Positions 27,976 through 37,159 of a stretch of 64,000 nt of DNA are shown one piece after another. Each line of letters opens with the position of its first letter. Position 1 is the first letter of the stretch. The position numbers and the translations under genes are program-made. Origin of the DNA: Catenulispora sp. GP43 (GTDB lineage: Bacteria > Actinomycetota > Actinomycetes > Streptomycetales > Catenulisporaceae). The stretch covers positions 19,239-83,238 of the forward strand of contig NZ_JBGCCT010000044.1 in assembly GCF_041260665.1 (NCBI RefSeq). The letters run 5' to 3'. The notes below the pieces were generated by a model. That model did no database searches, had not been told where the DNA came from, and saw only the letters and a program-made list of their open reading frames with translations.

Positions 27976-28980
27976 GTGAGTGCCGGTTGGGGCCGGTTCC
28001 AGGACGAGGGAGCCGGTCCCGACTGGTTGGCCGCGCCGGGGGAGGACCCGGTGCCGGACCGGGCCGCGGCCGGCGGGGACGCCCCGGAGGGGAAGTCCGG
28101 AGCGGGCTCGTGGGGCGGCCGGTCCGGTGCCGGCGATGGTGCTGGTGACGGTGCGCCGGGCTGGGCCGCGGCGAGCGGGTCCGGCGATGCCGATGGTGCG
28201 CCGGGCTGGGCCGCGCCTGCCGAGCCCGGGGCGGATTCCGCGCCGAGCGGCTGGGCCTCGCTGACCGACGCGCCGGGCAGCCGGAGTGCGGCGCCGAAGC
28301 GGGCCGGCCAGCAGCGGAAGTCGTCGGGCGGCTTCGGCGACGACCGCCGCGGGGGCTCGGCCTCGGCCTCCGCCTCAGCGAAGAAGAGCGCCGCCAAGAA
28401 GACCTCCGGCGGCTGGACGTCGCGCCGCAAGGACCGCGACCCCGCCGACGCCGACAAGCCCAAGCCGCCGCCCTCGCGCGAGAAGCTCGAGCAGCGCGCG
28501 AAGAACATCCTGATGTACCACCTCGGCCGGCAGATGCAGACCCGCTCGCAGCTGGCCGACCGGCTCCGCAAGAAGGAGATCCCGGACGACATCGCCGAGG
28601 CGGCGCTCGACCGGTTCGAGGAACTGCACCTCCTCAACGACACCGACTACGCCGAGACTTTCGTCCGCTCCCGCCACAACGAGCGCGGACTGGCCAAGCG
28701 CGCCCTCGGCTACGAACTGCGCAAGCGCGGCATCGACGACGAGACCGCCGCCGAGGCCCTGTCGACCCTCGACGAGGACCAGGAGGCCACCACCGCGCGC
28801 CGACTTGTCGACTCACGGCTGCGCGGCACCAAGGGGCTGGACCCGCAGGTCCGCACCCGGCGGCTGGTCGGCATGCTCGCACGCAAGGGCTACTCCTCCT
28901 CGATCGCTTTCCGGGTGGTGAAGGAGGCGCTCGCCGAGGAAGGGCTGGACGTCGAGCTCGGGGATCCCGGCTTCGACTGA
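27976..28980 (+). CDS. recX: Regulatory protein RecX with long disordered N-terminus
   Basis: A 334-residue RecX. The three-repeat helical RecX domain occupies residues 175-334 (AKNILMYHLGRQMQTRSQL, ADRLRKKEIPDDI, ELHLLNDTDYAETFVRSRHN, MLARKGYSSSIAFRVVKEAL). RecX binds RecA filaments and limits their activity. The first 170 residues are Gly/Ala/Ser-rich with repeats of DGAPGWAA and a basic Lys/Arg segment, which roughly doubles the family length. The GTG at 27976 begins 3 bp after the recA stop, so the two are co-transcribed. Confidence 0.93.
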   Translation: MSAGWGRFQDEGAGPDWLAAPGEDPVPDRAAAGGDAPEGKSGAGSWGGRSGAGDGAGDGAPGWAAASGSGDADGAPGWAAPAEPGADSAPSGWASLTDAPGSRSAAPKRAGQQRKSSGGFGDDRRGGSASASASAKKSAAKKTSGGWTSRRKDRDPADADKPKPPPSREKLEQRAKNILMYHLGRQMQTRSQLADRLRKKEIPDDIAEAALDRFEELHLLNDTDYAETFVRSRHNERGLAKRALGYELRKRGIDDETAAEALSTLDEDQEATTARRLVDSRLRGTKGLDPQVRTRRLVGMLARKGYSSSIAFRVVKEALAEEGLDVELGDPGFD

Positions 28981-29196
28981 CGCCCGCGCCCGCCGCCGCA
29001 GCACCACCGCCACAGCCACCGCCGCACCCGCCCGCAGCAGCGCCACAGCGGCGCCCGACAGCGCCACACCGCCCCCGCGAGCCCGTCGCCTACCCCACGC
29101 CACCGCACGGCGCGCCGCTTCGCCCGAACACCACCCCATCCGGTGTTTTCATCGGCTTTTCCCGGCGACACCAACGGTTGTCGACCACACTCCTCC

Positions 29197-29225
29197 TTGA
29201 CCGTATTGTTACCTCGCCCTAACCT
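29197..29225 (+). promoter_or_regulatory. Sigma-70-type promoter of the ribonuclease Y gene
   Basis: -35 TTGACC (29197-29202), 17-bp spacer, -10 TAACCT (29220-29225), 55 bp before the start codon. The rest of the 300-bp interval after recX (28981-29196) is C-rich with no gene visible. Confidence 0.65.
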
Positions 29226-29280
29226 CGCACTCAGTGAGGGATCATCGAAGGATCACTCAAGCGCGCTGGGAGCGAACTAA

Positions 29281-30963
29281 ATGGTCGGCCTGTTGATCGC
29301 GATCGCAGCGGTGGTCGCGGCGTGTGTCGGCCTGCTCGTGGGTCTGAACGTCGGCGGCTCCCGCCGGATCAACAATCTCAAGAAGAGCGCGTACCAGGAC
29401 TTCGACAAGCAGGTCGCCGAGCTGGCCCAGCGTGCCCAGGCGCGGGAGGGCGAGCACGCCGCCGCGGTCGTGGCCGCCCAGCGTGACCTGGCCGCCGTGC
29501 ACCGGGAGGCCGCCGAGTCGCGCAAGCAGGCCGACGCGCAGGCCGTGCAGATCCGGGAGCAGGCCGCCGCCGCGGCCACCGTCGAGATGGACCGGGCCCG
29601 CCGGATCCGGGACGAGGCCGAGGCCGAGACCCGGGTGCTCAAGGACGACATCCGCGAGCTGCGCCTGGACCTGGAGCGGCGGGAGGCGCGGCAGGCCGAG
29701 CGCGAGGAGCGGTTGGACGCCGACCTGCGGCGGACCGCCGACAAGGAGCGGGAGCTGTCCGCCGCCGACGCCGAGCTGGAGCGCAAGCGGGCGGAGCTGG
29801 CCACGCTGGAGGACGAGCGGCGCGCCGTCCTGGAGCGGGCCGCCGCGCTGTCCGCCGCCGAGGCCAAGGCCGAGCTGGTGAAGTCGATCGAGAACCAGGC
29901 CAAGCGCGAGGCCGCGGTGCTCATCCGGCAGATCGAGCAGGAGGCCAGGGACGAGGGCGACAAGCGGGCCCGCAAGACCGTGGCCCTGGCCATCCAGCGG
30001 GTGGCCAGCGAGCAGACCGCCGAGTCCGTGGTCTCCGTGCTGCACCTGCCCAGCGACGACATGAAGGGCCGGATCATCGGGCGCGAGGGCCGCAACATCC
30101 GGGCCTACGAGTCGATCACCGGCGTCAACCTGATCATCGACGACTCGCCCGAGGCGGTGCTGCTGTCCTGCTTCGACCCGGTGCGCCGGGAGGTCGGCCG
30201 GCTGACGCTGGAGGAGCTGGTCCTGGACGGCCGGATCCATCCGCACCGCATCGAGGAGATCTACGAGCGGTCCAAGGCCAAGGTCGAGACGCTGTGCGTA
30301 CGCGCCGGCGAGGACGCGCTGATGGAGCTCGGCATCACCGACATGCACCCGGAGCTGATCGCCCTGCTCGGCAAGCTCCGCTACCGCACCTCCTACGGCC
30401 AGAACGTGCTCAAGCACCTCGTGGAGTCCGCGCACCTGGCCTCGATCATGGCCTCCGAGCTGCGGCTGGACCCGGTGCTGCTCAAGCGGTGCACGGTGCT
30501 GCACGACATCGGCAAGGCCCTGACCCACGAGGTCGAGGGCAGCCACGCGCTGATCGGTGCCGAGATCGCCCGCAAGTACGGCGAGCACGACGACGTCGTC
30601 CACGCCATCGAGGCGCACCACAACGAGGTCGAGGTCCGCACCGTGGAGGCGGTGCTGACGCAGGCCGCCGACGCCATCAGCGGCGGCCGCCCCGGCGCGC
30701 GCCGCGAGTCGCTGGAGGCCTACGTCAAGCGCCTGGAGCGGCTGGAGCAGATCGCCGCCGAGCAGGAGGGCGTGGAGAAGGTCTTCGCCATGCAGGCCGG
30801 CCGCGAGATCCGGGTGATGGTCGTCCCCGACGCCGTCGACGACATCCAGGCGCAGGTCATCGCCCGGGACATCGCCAAGCAGGTCGAGGAGGAGCTGACC
30901 TACCCGGGGCAGATCCGGATCACCGTGGTGCGTGAGTCCCGCGCTACTGAGTACGCACGCTGA
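29281..30963 (+). CDS. rny: Ribonuclease Y
   Basis: A 560-residue membrane-anchored endoribonuclease that begins bulk mRNA decay. An N-terminal membrane helix (residues 3-24), a long Arg/Glu/Ala coiled coil (30-240), a KH domain with GRIIGREGRNIRAYE starting at residue 263, and the HD metal domain with VLHDIGKALTHEVEGSH (H408, D409) are in the standard order. The length is close to that of other RNase Y proteins. The ATG at 29281 is preceded by GGGAGCG. The last 20 bp overlap the convergent DUF2330 gene. Confidence 0.96.
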   Translation: MVGLLIAIAAVVAACVGLLVGLNVGGSRRINNLKKSAYQDFDKQVAELAQRAQAREGEHAAAVVAAQRDLAAVHREAAESRKQADAQAVQIREQAAAAATVEMDRARRIRDEAEAETRVLKDDIRELRLDLERREARQAEREERLDADLRRTADKERELSAADAELERKRAELATLEDERRAVLERAAALSAAEAKAELVKSIENQAKREAAVLIRQIEQEARDEGDKRARKTVALAIQRVASEQTAESVVSVLHLPSDDMKGRIIGREGRNIRAYESITGVNLIIDDSPEAVLLSCFDPVRREVGRLTLEELVLDGRIHPHRIEEIYERSKAKVETLCVRAGEDALMELGITDMHPELIALLGKLRYRTSYGQNVLKHLVESAHLASIMASELRLDPVLLKRCTVLHDIGKALTHEVEGSHALIGAEIARKYGEHDDVVHAIEAHHNEVEVRTVEAVLTQAADAISGGRPGARRESLEAYVKRLERLEQIAAEQEGVEKVFAMQAGREIRVMVVPDAVDDIQAQVIARDIAKQVEEELTYPGQIRITVVRESRATEYAR

Positions 30964-32035
30964 CGTTCCTCGGCGCCCTGTTCCGCCAGACCCACCGCGC
31001 GAAGAACGCCAACGCGACCGCTATCGCCGCCAGCACGATCAGGTACACCGGGATCCCGAGGAACTTCAGCAGTTCCTCCTGGTCGTAGGTGCTGTGCTGC
31101 ACCCAGTCGGAGGCCGCCGGCGCGAAGGCGTAGTCCTGCGTGATCAGCGAGGGCTCCGAGAAGTACCCGTCGTACACGGTCAGGAACATCCGCCCGGCCG
31201 CCAGGCTCGCCAGCGCCGGCCTGACCGCCGAGGGGTCGATCCAGTCCCCGAACGTCGAGGGCGTCTGCTGTCCGGCGATCGGCGAGCTCGTGACGTCCAT
31301 CCGGTGCGGCGCCAGCACCGACACCTCGACGTCCTGCGGCGTCGTCGCGCCGGCCGACAGCCGCATCGGGTACACGGCGGTCTTGGCCGGGAACGTCAGG
31401 CTGATCGGGTCCAGGACCCCGTTCAGGTCCGCCGTGCTGCCGGTGGCCAGCCGCACGGCCACGAACTTCCAGCCCTGGCTCGTATAGGCGGCCAGCCGGG
31501 TCGCGGTGCTGTCCTTCAGGGTGAAGCCGTGCTGGTTCAGCCAGCCGCCCAGCGCCGCCGGGTCGGCCGAGGCCAGGTTCGCGACCTCGAACTCGCCGAT
31601 CCGCTGGTCGCTGAGCACCTGCACGGCCGGCGGCGGCGCCGCGGTCAGCGCGCCCCCGCCCACCGCCTCGCCGCCGGACGAGTCGCCGCCGAGGTGCGGC
31701 CAGAAGTAGTGGTGCACGGCGGGCACCGGTGCCTCGGCGCCGTTCAGGTCGGCGAACACGTCCTGGTCCGCCAGCTTCACCGTGGCCTGGGCCGGCACCG
31801 GCATCACCCACGCGGCGTCGGTCACGTCGCTGCGGGTGGAGAACCGCATGACGACGTCCTCCGTGGTCCCGTCGAACCGCACCACGGCCTGCTCGCGCGC
31901 GACGCTCATCGTGCCGCCCGAGCCCGGGATCATCGCCCCGCACCCGCACGCCCACGCCGGATCGGCCACCCAGACCGCCTGCAGTCCGCCCGCGGCCAGT
32001 GCGAGCGTCAGAGTTTTGGCCACCCACCTGCGCAT
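30944..32035 (-). CDS. DUF2330 domain secreted/membrane-anchored protein
   Basis: A 363-residue exported protein. A signal peptide (MRRWVAKTLTLALAAGGLQA) leads to CGCGAMIPG, a common DUF2330 start, then EDVVMRFSTRSDVTDAAWVMPVPA, and a C-terminal transmembrane helix (IPVYLIVLAAIAVALAFFARW) with an Arg-rich cytosolic end. DUF2330 function is unknown. ATG 32035 follows GGAGGGG. Its 3' end overlaps the 3' end of the ribonuclease Y gene by 20 bp on the opposite strand. Confidence 0.88.
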   Translation of the reverse strand: MRRWVAKTLTLALAAGGLQAVWVADPAWACGCGAMIPGSGGTMSVAREQAVVRFDGTTEDVVMRFSTRSDVTDAAWVMPVPAQATVKLADQDVFADLNGAEAPVPAVHHYFWPHLGGDSSGGEAVGGGALTAAPPPAVQVLSDQRIGEFEVANLASADPAALGGWLNQHGFTLKDSTATRLAAYTSQGWKFVAVRLATGSTADLNGVLDPISLTFPAKTAVYPMRLSAGATTPQDVEVSVLAPHRMDVTSSPIAGQQTPSTFGDWIDPSAVRPALASLAAGRMFLTVYDGYFSEPSLITQDYAFAPAASDWVQHSTYDQEELLKFLGIPVYLIVLAAIAVALAFFARWVWRNRAPRNVSVRTQ

Positions 32036-32141
32036 TCTGATTCCCCTCCCGAAAACGAACCGTCCTCCGGCGAGGCTATGACGCGCTCGCCGGAGGACGG
32101 GTTCCCGTGCTCCCACCACGGATTGGTAACGGCCGGACCGG

Positions 32142-33563
32142 CTACCGCTCGCGGCCTGGGGCCAGCAGCCGCACCGCCACCGCGGCGACCGCCAGCACCA
32201 CCGCGAGCCCGATCAGCGTCAGGTGCATCCCGCGGGCGAAGTCGCCGCCGGCCACCAGGGCGCCGGCCACCGCCACCGCCAGCGCGCCGCCGACCTGCCG
32301 GGAGGTGTTCACGATGCCGGCCGCGGTCCCCGCGCGCTCGGCCGGGACGCTGCCCATCACCATGATGGTCAGGGCCGGGACCACGAAGGATCCGGCGAAG
32401 GAGACCGGGATCAGCAGCAGGACCAGCAGCCAGGCCGGCTGGTCGGGGCGGACCGCCAGCAGCAGGAGCATCGCGCCGGCGGTGCCGGCCAGGCCGATCG
32501 TCATCGACGCCCGGGCGCCGATCCGGGCCACCATGCGGGCCGCCACCGTCACGTTCACCACCGACACCACCGCGGTGATCGGGGCGAACAGCAGGCCGGT
32601 GACGGTCGGGGACTTGTGCGCCACCTGCTGGAAGTACAGGCTGAGCAGGAAGATCACGCCGTAGAAGGCGGCGTTGACAGTGAACCCGGCGGCGGCGGCC
32701 AGGGACATGGCGCGGGACTTGAACAGCGTCAGCGGCACCATCGGCCGCTCCTGCCGGGATTCGGCCAGGGCGAAGACCACCGTGGCCAGCGCCGCCGCCG
32801 CGAACGAGGCCAGCACCGGTGCGGTGCCGAAGCCCTTCGAGCCGCCCTCGATGAAGCCGTAGGTCAGGCCGGCCAGCGCCACCACCGAGGACACCAGGCC
32901 GAGGACGTCGAAGTGGGCGCGCGTGGCGGTCGCGGCCTGGGCGAGCTGGGCGAGCTTGGGCGTGCCGGCCAGCAGGGCCAGTGCCGCGGCCCCGGCCGGC
33001 AGGTTCAGGAAGAAGATCCAGCGCCAGTCCACGGCGGCGGTGATCAGCCCGCCGGCCACCGGCCCGGCCGCGGCGGCGGCCGAGCCGGCCGCGGTCCACA
33101 GCGCGATCGCCCGGTTGCGCGCCGCCGGGTCCGGGAATGCCTGGCGGATCAGCGCCAGTGAGGCCGGCAGCATCAGCGCGGCGGCGGCGCCCTGTACCAG
33201 CCGAGCGGTGATCAGCAGCCCCAGCGAGGGGGCCAGCCCGCACGCCGCGGAGGAGAGCGTGAACCCGATCAGCCCGAAGCCGTAGGCGGCCTTGGCACCG
33301 ATCCGGTCACTCAGCGCGCCGGCGGAGAGCATCAGGGCGGCGAAGGCCAGCGTGTAGCCGTCTATCACCCACTGCGCGCCGGCCAGCCCGCCGGCCAGGC
33401 TGCGGTTGATCGCCGGCAGCGCCACGTTGACGACCATGGCGTCCAGGCCGACCAGGAAGAAGCCGAAGACGGAGGCCGCCAGGACGCGGCGGCTTTGCGC
33501 ACTGCTCAGCGCGGCGGCGGCGGTGCTGGTGGCCCGCGGCCGGGTGGCGGTCAGAGCTGTCAT
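32142..33563 (-). CDS. MFS drug transporter, EmrB/QacA (DHA2, 14-helix) type
   Basis: A 473-residue membrane protein with about 14 hydrophobic spans. LDAMVVNVALPAINRSL is the DHA2 motif C-like start, then AQWVIDGYTLAFAALML and SDRIGAKAAYGFGLIGF as motif A. A drug or toxic-metabolite exporter driven by protons is likely. I chose ATG 33563; in-frame ATG 33596 is possible. It diverges from an XRE-type regulator 116 bp away, the usual arrangement for regulated efflux. Confidence 0.9.
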   Translation of the reverse strand: MTALTATRPRATSTAAAALSSAQSRRVLAASVFGFFLVGLDAMVVNVALPAINRSLAGGLAGAQWVIDGYTLAFAALMLSAGALSDRIGAKAAYGFGLIGFTLSSAACGLAPSLGLLITARLVQGAAAALMLPASLALIRQAFPDPAARNRAIALWTAAGSAAAAAGPVAGGLITAAVDWRWIFFLNLPAGAAALALLAGTPKLAQLAQAATATRAHFDVLGLVSSVVALAGLTYGFIEGGSKGFGTAPVLASFAAAALATVVFALAESRQERPMVPLTLFKSRAMSLAAAAGFTVNAAFYGVIFLLSLYFQQVAHKSPTVTGLLFAPITAVVSVVNVTVAARMVARIGARASMTIGLAGTAGAMLLLLAVRPDQPAWLLVLLLIPVSFAGSFVVPALTIMVMGSVPAERAGTAAGIVNTSRQVGGALAVAVAGALVAGGDFARGMHLTLIGLAVVLAVAAVAVRLLAPGRER

Positions 33564-33628
33564 GCCGGTAACGATCGCGGTCCGCCGCACCGCCATACAG
33601 ACCGCGCCGAACCGGGGAGTGCGGTGCC

Positions 33629-33645
33629 GGGGTGCGACACACCCC
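33629..33645. promoter_or_regulatory. Inverted repeat between efflux gene and XRE regulator
   Basis: GGGGTG (33629-33634), CGACA, CACCCC (33640-33645): a perfect 6-bp dyad in the 116-bp divergent region, 35 bp upstream of the regulator start. A plausible operator for the regulator at 33680. Confidence 0.45.
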
Positions 33646-33679
33646 CTCACATCCGGCGCGGTGCCTCTACGCTGGCGGT

Positions 33680-34633
33680 ATGACGAATGGCTCGGAGTTG
33701 GGGATCTTCCTGAAGGCGCGGCGCGCCGCGGTCCGGCCGGAGGAAGTGGGCCTGCCCACCGGGACGAGCGTCCGGCGCACGCCGGGCCTGCGGCGCGAGG
33801 AGGTCGCGATCCTGGCCGGCGTCAGCGTCGACTACTACACCCGCCTGGAGCGCGGCAAGGAGACCAACCCGAGCCCGGCCGTCGTCGACGCGCTGGCCCG
33901 GATCCTGCGGCTGAGCCCGGACGAGCACCAGCACCTGCGCGACCTCGGCGAGATCGCCGCCCGGCCGGCCCGCAAGACCGAACAGCGGCAGTCCCGCACC
34001 CGCACGGTGCGTCAGGGCCCGATGATCCTCATGGAGCAGCTGCGTCCCAACCCGGTCTACATCGTCAGCCGGACCAACGACGTGCTGGCCGCGAATCCCG
34101 CGGGCCTGGCGCTGTTCCCGGGACTGGCGGGCTGGCCGGCCGGGCAGCGCAACATCACCCGCTACCTGTTCCTGAGCCCGATGGCCAAGCAGCTGTACCC
34201 GGAGTGGGAGAAGCTGGTCCCGACCTCCGTGGCCTACCTGCGGGCCCGCGCCGGCGCCGACCCCGACGACCCGGATCTGGTGCGCCTCATCGGCGAACTC
34301 GTCGTGAAGAGCCCGGAGTTCGCCCGGCTCTGGGAGCGCTACGAGGTGCGCAACGTCAGCGGGGGCACCAAGCTGTTCGACCACCCCGACGTCGGCCCGA
34401 TGGCCCTGGACTACGAGGCCATGGAGCTGGCCAACACCGGCGGCCAGCGCATGATCGCCTACTACACGCTGCCCGGCACCGCCGACCGCGACGCCGTCAC
34501 CCTGCTGGACATGATCGGCTCAGGACTGCTCGCCGCGGGCGTCGACGGACTTCAGCAGTTCGTTCAGCCCGCCGATGGACAGCTTGTGGAAACCGGGGAC
34601 GGGACCGGGGTGGCCGGCGAGCATGAGGGCTGA
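33680..34633 (+). CDS. XRE-family regulator with MmyB-like ligand domain
   Basis: A 317-residue regulator. The N-terminal HTH reads RRTPGLRREEVAILAGVSVD, YYTRLERGKETNPSPAVVDA (the common actinobacterial MmyB-type start), followed by the MmyB-like PAS-related domain (PVYIVSRTNDVLAANPAGLAL, TRYLFLSPMAKQLYPEW, GGTKLFDHPDVGPMALDYE). Such proteins often repress a neighbouring oxidoreductase or transporter; here the divergent MFS pump. The ATG at 33680 follows a TACGCT -10, so it may be leaderless. The last 38 codons are antisense to the 3' end of the next gene and look non-conserved. Confidence 0.88.
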   Translation: MTNGSELGIFLKARRAAVRPEEVGLPTGTSVRRTPGLRREEVAILAGVSVDYYTRLERGKETNPSPAVVDALARILRLSPDEHQHLRDLGEIAARPARKTEQRQSRTRTVRQGPMILMEQLRPNPVYIVSRTNDVLAANPAGLALFPGLAGWPAGQRNITRYLFLSPMAKQLYPEWEKLVPTSVAYLRARAGADPDDPDLVRLIGELVVKSPEFARLWERYEVRNVSGGTKLFDHPDVGPMALDYEAMELANTGGQRMIAYYTLPGTADRDAVTLLDMIGSGLLAAGVDGLQQFVQPADGQLVETGDGTGVAGEHEG

Positions 34634-35068
34634 CCGGACGGTCATCCGCACTATCCGCATCGCCGCGTAGAACAGGTACAGGGCCAGCGGGATCTCGGCG
34701 AACGCCGCCGAGAGCACCGAGGCCGTCTCGTCCGGGGTGCCCCAGTCCAGCGAGATGTCGAACCACGCGTCGCACAGCAGCAGGGTCGCGGTGAAGACGC
34801 AGGCGATCACCGTGTACTGACGCCGGCTCCAGGCGCCCCAGCACGTGATGAAGAGCCCGAGCAGCAGCAGGCTGTCGAAGCCGACCCAGGCGGCGTTCCA
34901 GGCGTTCTCCGGATGCTGGTCGGGCAGCACCAGCGCCAGGTAGACGATCCACGGCACGAGCACCACGAACCCGCCGGTGACGACGGTCAGGAACAGCTGG
35001 CGCATGTGCCGCAGTTGGGCGTTCTTCAGCGTCGGCAGGCCGGCTGCCGCGAGTTCGTCCTGATCCAC
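34520..35068 (-). CDS. Small integral membrane protein
   Basis: A 182-residue protein with four hydrophobic spans: TVVTGGFVVLVPWIVYLALV (28-47), FDSLLLLGLFITCWGAW, YTVIACVFTATLLLCDAWF, and EIPLALYLFYAAMRIVRM. DISLDWGTPDE lies between helices three and four. I do not recognise the function, but such four-helix proteins of about 180 residues are common in actinomycetes. Its final 38 codons are antisense to the tail of the XRE regulator, an unusually long convergent overlap. Confidence 0.75.
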   Translation of the reverse strand: MDQDELAAAGLPTLKNAQLRHMRQLFLTVVTGGFVVLVPWIVYLALVLPDQHPENAWNAAWVGFDSLLLLGLFITCWGAWSRRQYTVIACVFTATLLLCDAWFDISLDWGTPDETASVLSAAFAEIPLALYLFYAAMRIVRMTVRSALMLAGHPGPVPGFHKLSIGGLNELLKSVDARGEQS

Positions 35069-35178
35069 GATCTCGATGGTCGCACGGCTCTGGTAACGGA
35101 TGGGTCACGGAATGGAACCGGACACGCTGCCGCGCGTCTTCCCAGCAGAGGCGACAATGGTTACGGGAGGACCCTGAG

Positions 35179-36285
35179 ATGGCTGGTCGTGGACGCAAGA
35201 CGTGGGCCCGGGCCGCACTGTGCGCGGCCGCACTGGCGACTCCGCTGGCGGTGAGCGGGTGTCAGAGCTCGACGAACGCGGCGGGGTCCGGCCCGGCCGC
35301 GGTCGGCACGTCGAGCAGCCCGGCGGGGGGAACCTCCGCGTCCTCGGGCGCTCCGGGCGGCGGCTCGTCCGCATCGAGCCCGACCTCGGCGAGCTCCGCG
35401 CCGACGGCGCCGGTCGCGCTGAACGCCACCGGCGGCACCGGCCTGACCGTCTCCGACGGCGGCGACAAGGTCCTGATGAACGGCAAGGCGGTCGACTTCG
35501 GGACGAAGGTGAACGACCCGGCCTGGTCCCCGGACGGCAGCCGCGTGGCCTTCATCGACGGCGGCGGGAACCTGGTGGTGGCGAACGCCGACGGCACCGG
35601 CCGCACCGAGGCGGCCCGCAACCCCGGCGACCAGACCTGGACGCACCCCACCTGGCGGACCACGCAGGCCGACACAAAGGACAACCTGCCGGCCCGGAAC
35701 AACATCTTCTTCGCCTCGACCGCCGGCGGCGGCACGCTGTGGGAGGTCCCGACGGACGCCCACGACGCGAAGCCCACGCAGCTCACCCTCGGCGGCTACC
35801 CGGGCGAGGGGAACACCCCGCCGCCCACCGACGGCAACGTCTGGCCTGCCGGCGGCGGCCGCTACGGCAGCGCGGTGTACGAGCATGACAACGGGTCCTC
35901 CGCCGACGTCTACATCCGTGACGACTACCTGCGCCAGCAGGGCGGCGTGGCGATCAAGAACGCGTCCGAGCCGAGCTACGTGCTGGTCGGGGGCTCCGCG
36001 AACAGCCAGGGCACGCCGGAGGTCGTGTTCGTCCGCAAGGTCGGCGCGTACCAGCACGTGTTCGTGGAACCCGTCCAGACCAGCACCGGAGGCGGCGACG
36101 CCGCGCCCCGCGACCTGACCCCGCACGCCACCACCGACTGCACCGACCCTGCCATCTCCCTGGACGGGAAGACTGTCGCGTTCTCCACGTCCTCCGGCGT
36201 CGTGTCCGTCGCCGCCGACGGGTCCGGCGCGCCGGCGTTCGTGACGCACGCGCCGGGCTTCCCGGCGTTCCGGGCGGCTTCCTGA
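35179..36285 (+). CDS. PD40 beta-propeller-like lipoprotein
   Basis: A 368-residue exported lipoprotein. A signal peptide ends in the lipobox LAVSGC, with Cys about residue 28. A 50-residue Ser/Gly/Pro linker follows, then repeats of the TolB/PD40 type, clearest in DPAWSPDGSRVAFIDGGG and NLVVANADGTGRTE, with a later copy DPAISLDGKTVAFST. No enzyme residues are evident; a protein- or ligand-binding role at the outer face of the membrane is the best inference. ATG 35179 is preceded by GGGAGGACC. Confidence 0.8.
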   Translation: MAGRGRKTWARAALCAAALATPLAVSGCQSSTNAAGSGPAAVGTSSSPAGGTSASSGAPGGGSSASSPTSASSAPTAPVALNATGGTGLTVSDGGDKVLMNGKAVDFGTKVNDPAWSPDGSRVAFIDGGGNLVVANADGTGRTEAARNPGDQTWTHPTWRTTQADTKDNLPARNNIFFASTAGGGTLWEVPTDAHDAKPTQLTLGGYPGEGNTPPPTDGNVWPAGGGRYGSAVYEHDNGSSADVYIRDDYLRQQGGVAIKNASEPSYVLVGGSANSQGTPEVVFVRKVGAYQHVFVEPVQTSTGGGDAAPRDLTPHATTDCTDPAISLDGKTVAFSTSSGVVSVAADGSGAPAFVTHAPGFPAFRAAS

Positions 36286-36298
36286 CCGACGGCGGCAG

Positions 36299-37072
36299 TC
36301 AGGACCGCCACCACGGTTCGCGGACCACGAGGTCGTCGACCTTCTCGCAGCCCTGCGCGTTGGCGACCTCGTCATGGTCCAGGTCCCAGCCGACGATCCC
36401 GTCGCCCATCCGGGTCAGCTCGATCAGCGTGTTCGACTGCTCGGTCCGGCCGAGCTGCACCTGGCACTTCACCAGCGAGGACCAGGACCGGCCGTCCAGG
36501 GCCACCGCGAACGCCGCGACCGGCAGCGCGACCACGGCCAGCAGGGTCGCGGCCGTCCGCTCGGCCGTGATGAGCCGGTGCTGCCACGGTGCCAGCTTCT
36601 GCGAGCGCTCCCGCCGGCCGCGGTGGCCGGTCCGGTACTCGACCACCACGCCCTGCCGCAGCAGCCAGGCCAGCACGGCGGTGGCCACGCCCCAGCGCCA
36701 GTCGAAGAACACGGTCATCAGCAGGCCGAAGGCCAGCGGGCTGATCAGCGACATGGCGGTGGCCACCAGCAGGGTGCGGGTGCCGCCGCCGTGCGGCAGG
36801 CCGCCGCGGGCGGCCATGGCCAGGAACGTCATGCGCGCGGTCACCAGCGCCAGGATCATGGCCAGCACCGCGCTGCCGCGCACCATGCCCAACAGCACGT
36901 CCAGCCAGTTCTTCGGCTCCAGGGCGACCAGCACGTCCCAGGCCGCGTCGCCGCCGCCGACGGTCCAGGCCACCTTCAGGATCGGGAACACCAGGACCAC
37001 CGCGAGGACCACGGTGTGTCCGGGGCCGCCCCAGCTGTCTTCGTTCTTCGCCTTCTCGACCACGGACTTCAT
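36299..37072 (-). CDS. Membrane protein of unknown function
   Basis: A 257-residue protein with about six hydrophobic spans (VVLAVVLVFPILKVAW, LAMILALVTARMTFLAMAA, SLISPLAFGLLMTVFF, RWGVATAVLAWLLRQG, ATLLAVVALPVAAFAV) and a soluble C-terminal 70 residues containing MGDGIVGWDLDHDEVANAQG and two Cys (CQVQ, CEKV). No family was recognised. ATG 37072 follows AGGACC. It diverges from the sigma-factor gene across 87 bp and may be one of its targets. Confidence 0.7.
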   Translation of the reverse strand: MKSVVEKAKNEDSWGGPGHTVVLAVVLVFPILKVAWTVGGGDAAWDVLVALEPKNWLDVLLGMVRGSAVLAMILALVTARMTFLAMAARGGLPHGGGTRTLLVATAMSLISPLAFGLLMTVFFDWRWGVATAVLAWLLRQGVVVEYRTGHRGRRERSQKLAPWQHRLITAERTAATLLAVVALPVAAFAVALDGRSWSSLVKCQVQLGRTEQSNTLIELTRMGDGIVGWDLDHDEVANAQGCEKVDDLVVREPWWRS

Positions 37073-37159
37073 TGGGCAGGGTCCTGACACCCGGCGGCCA
37101 ATCGGTTGCTCCGAACGGGAACAGAACCATCGGGCGCCCCGGACCCGTCTGGCAGGGGT

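Noticed and set aside
37118..37150. GGAAC ... CGTCT as an ECF-type promoter before the sigma-factor gene.
   Set aside because: The spacing is 23 bp, too long for ECF promoters, which use about 16-18.
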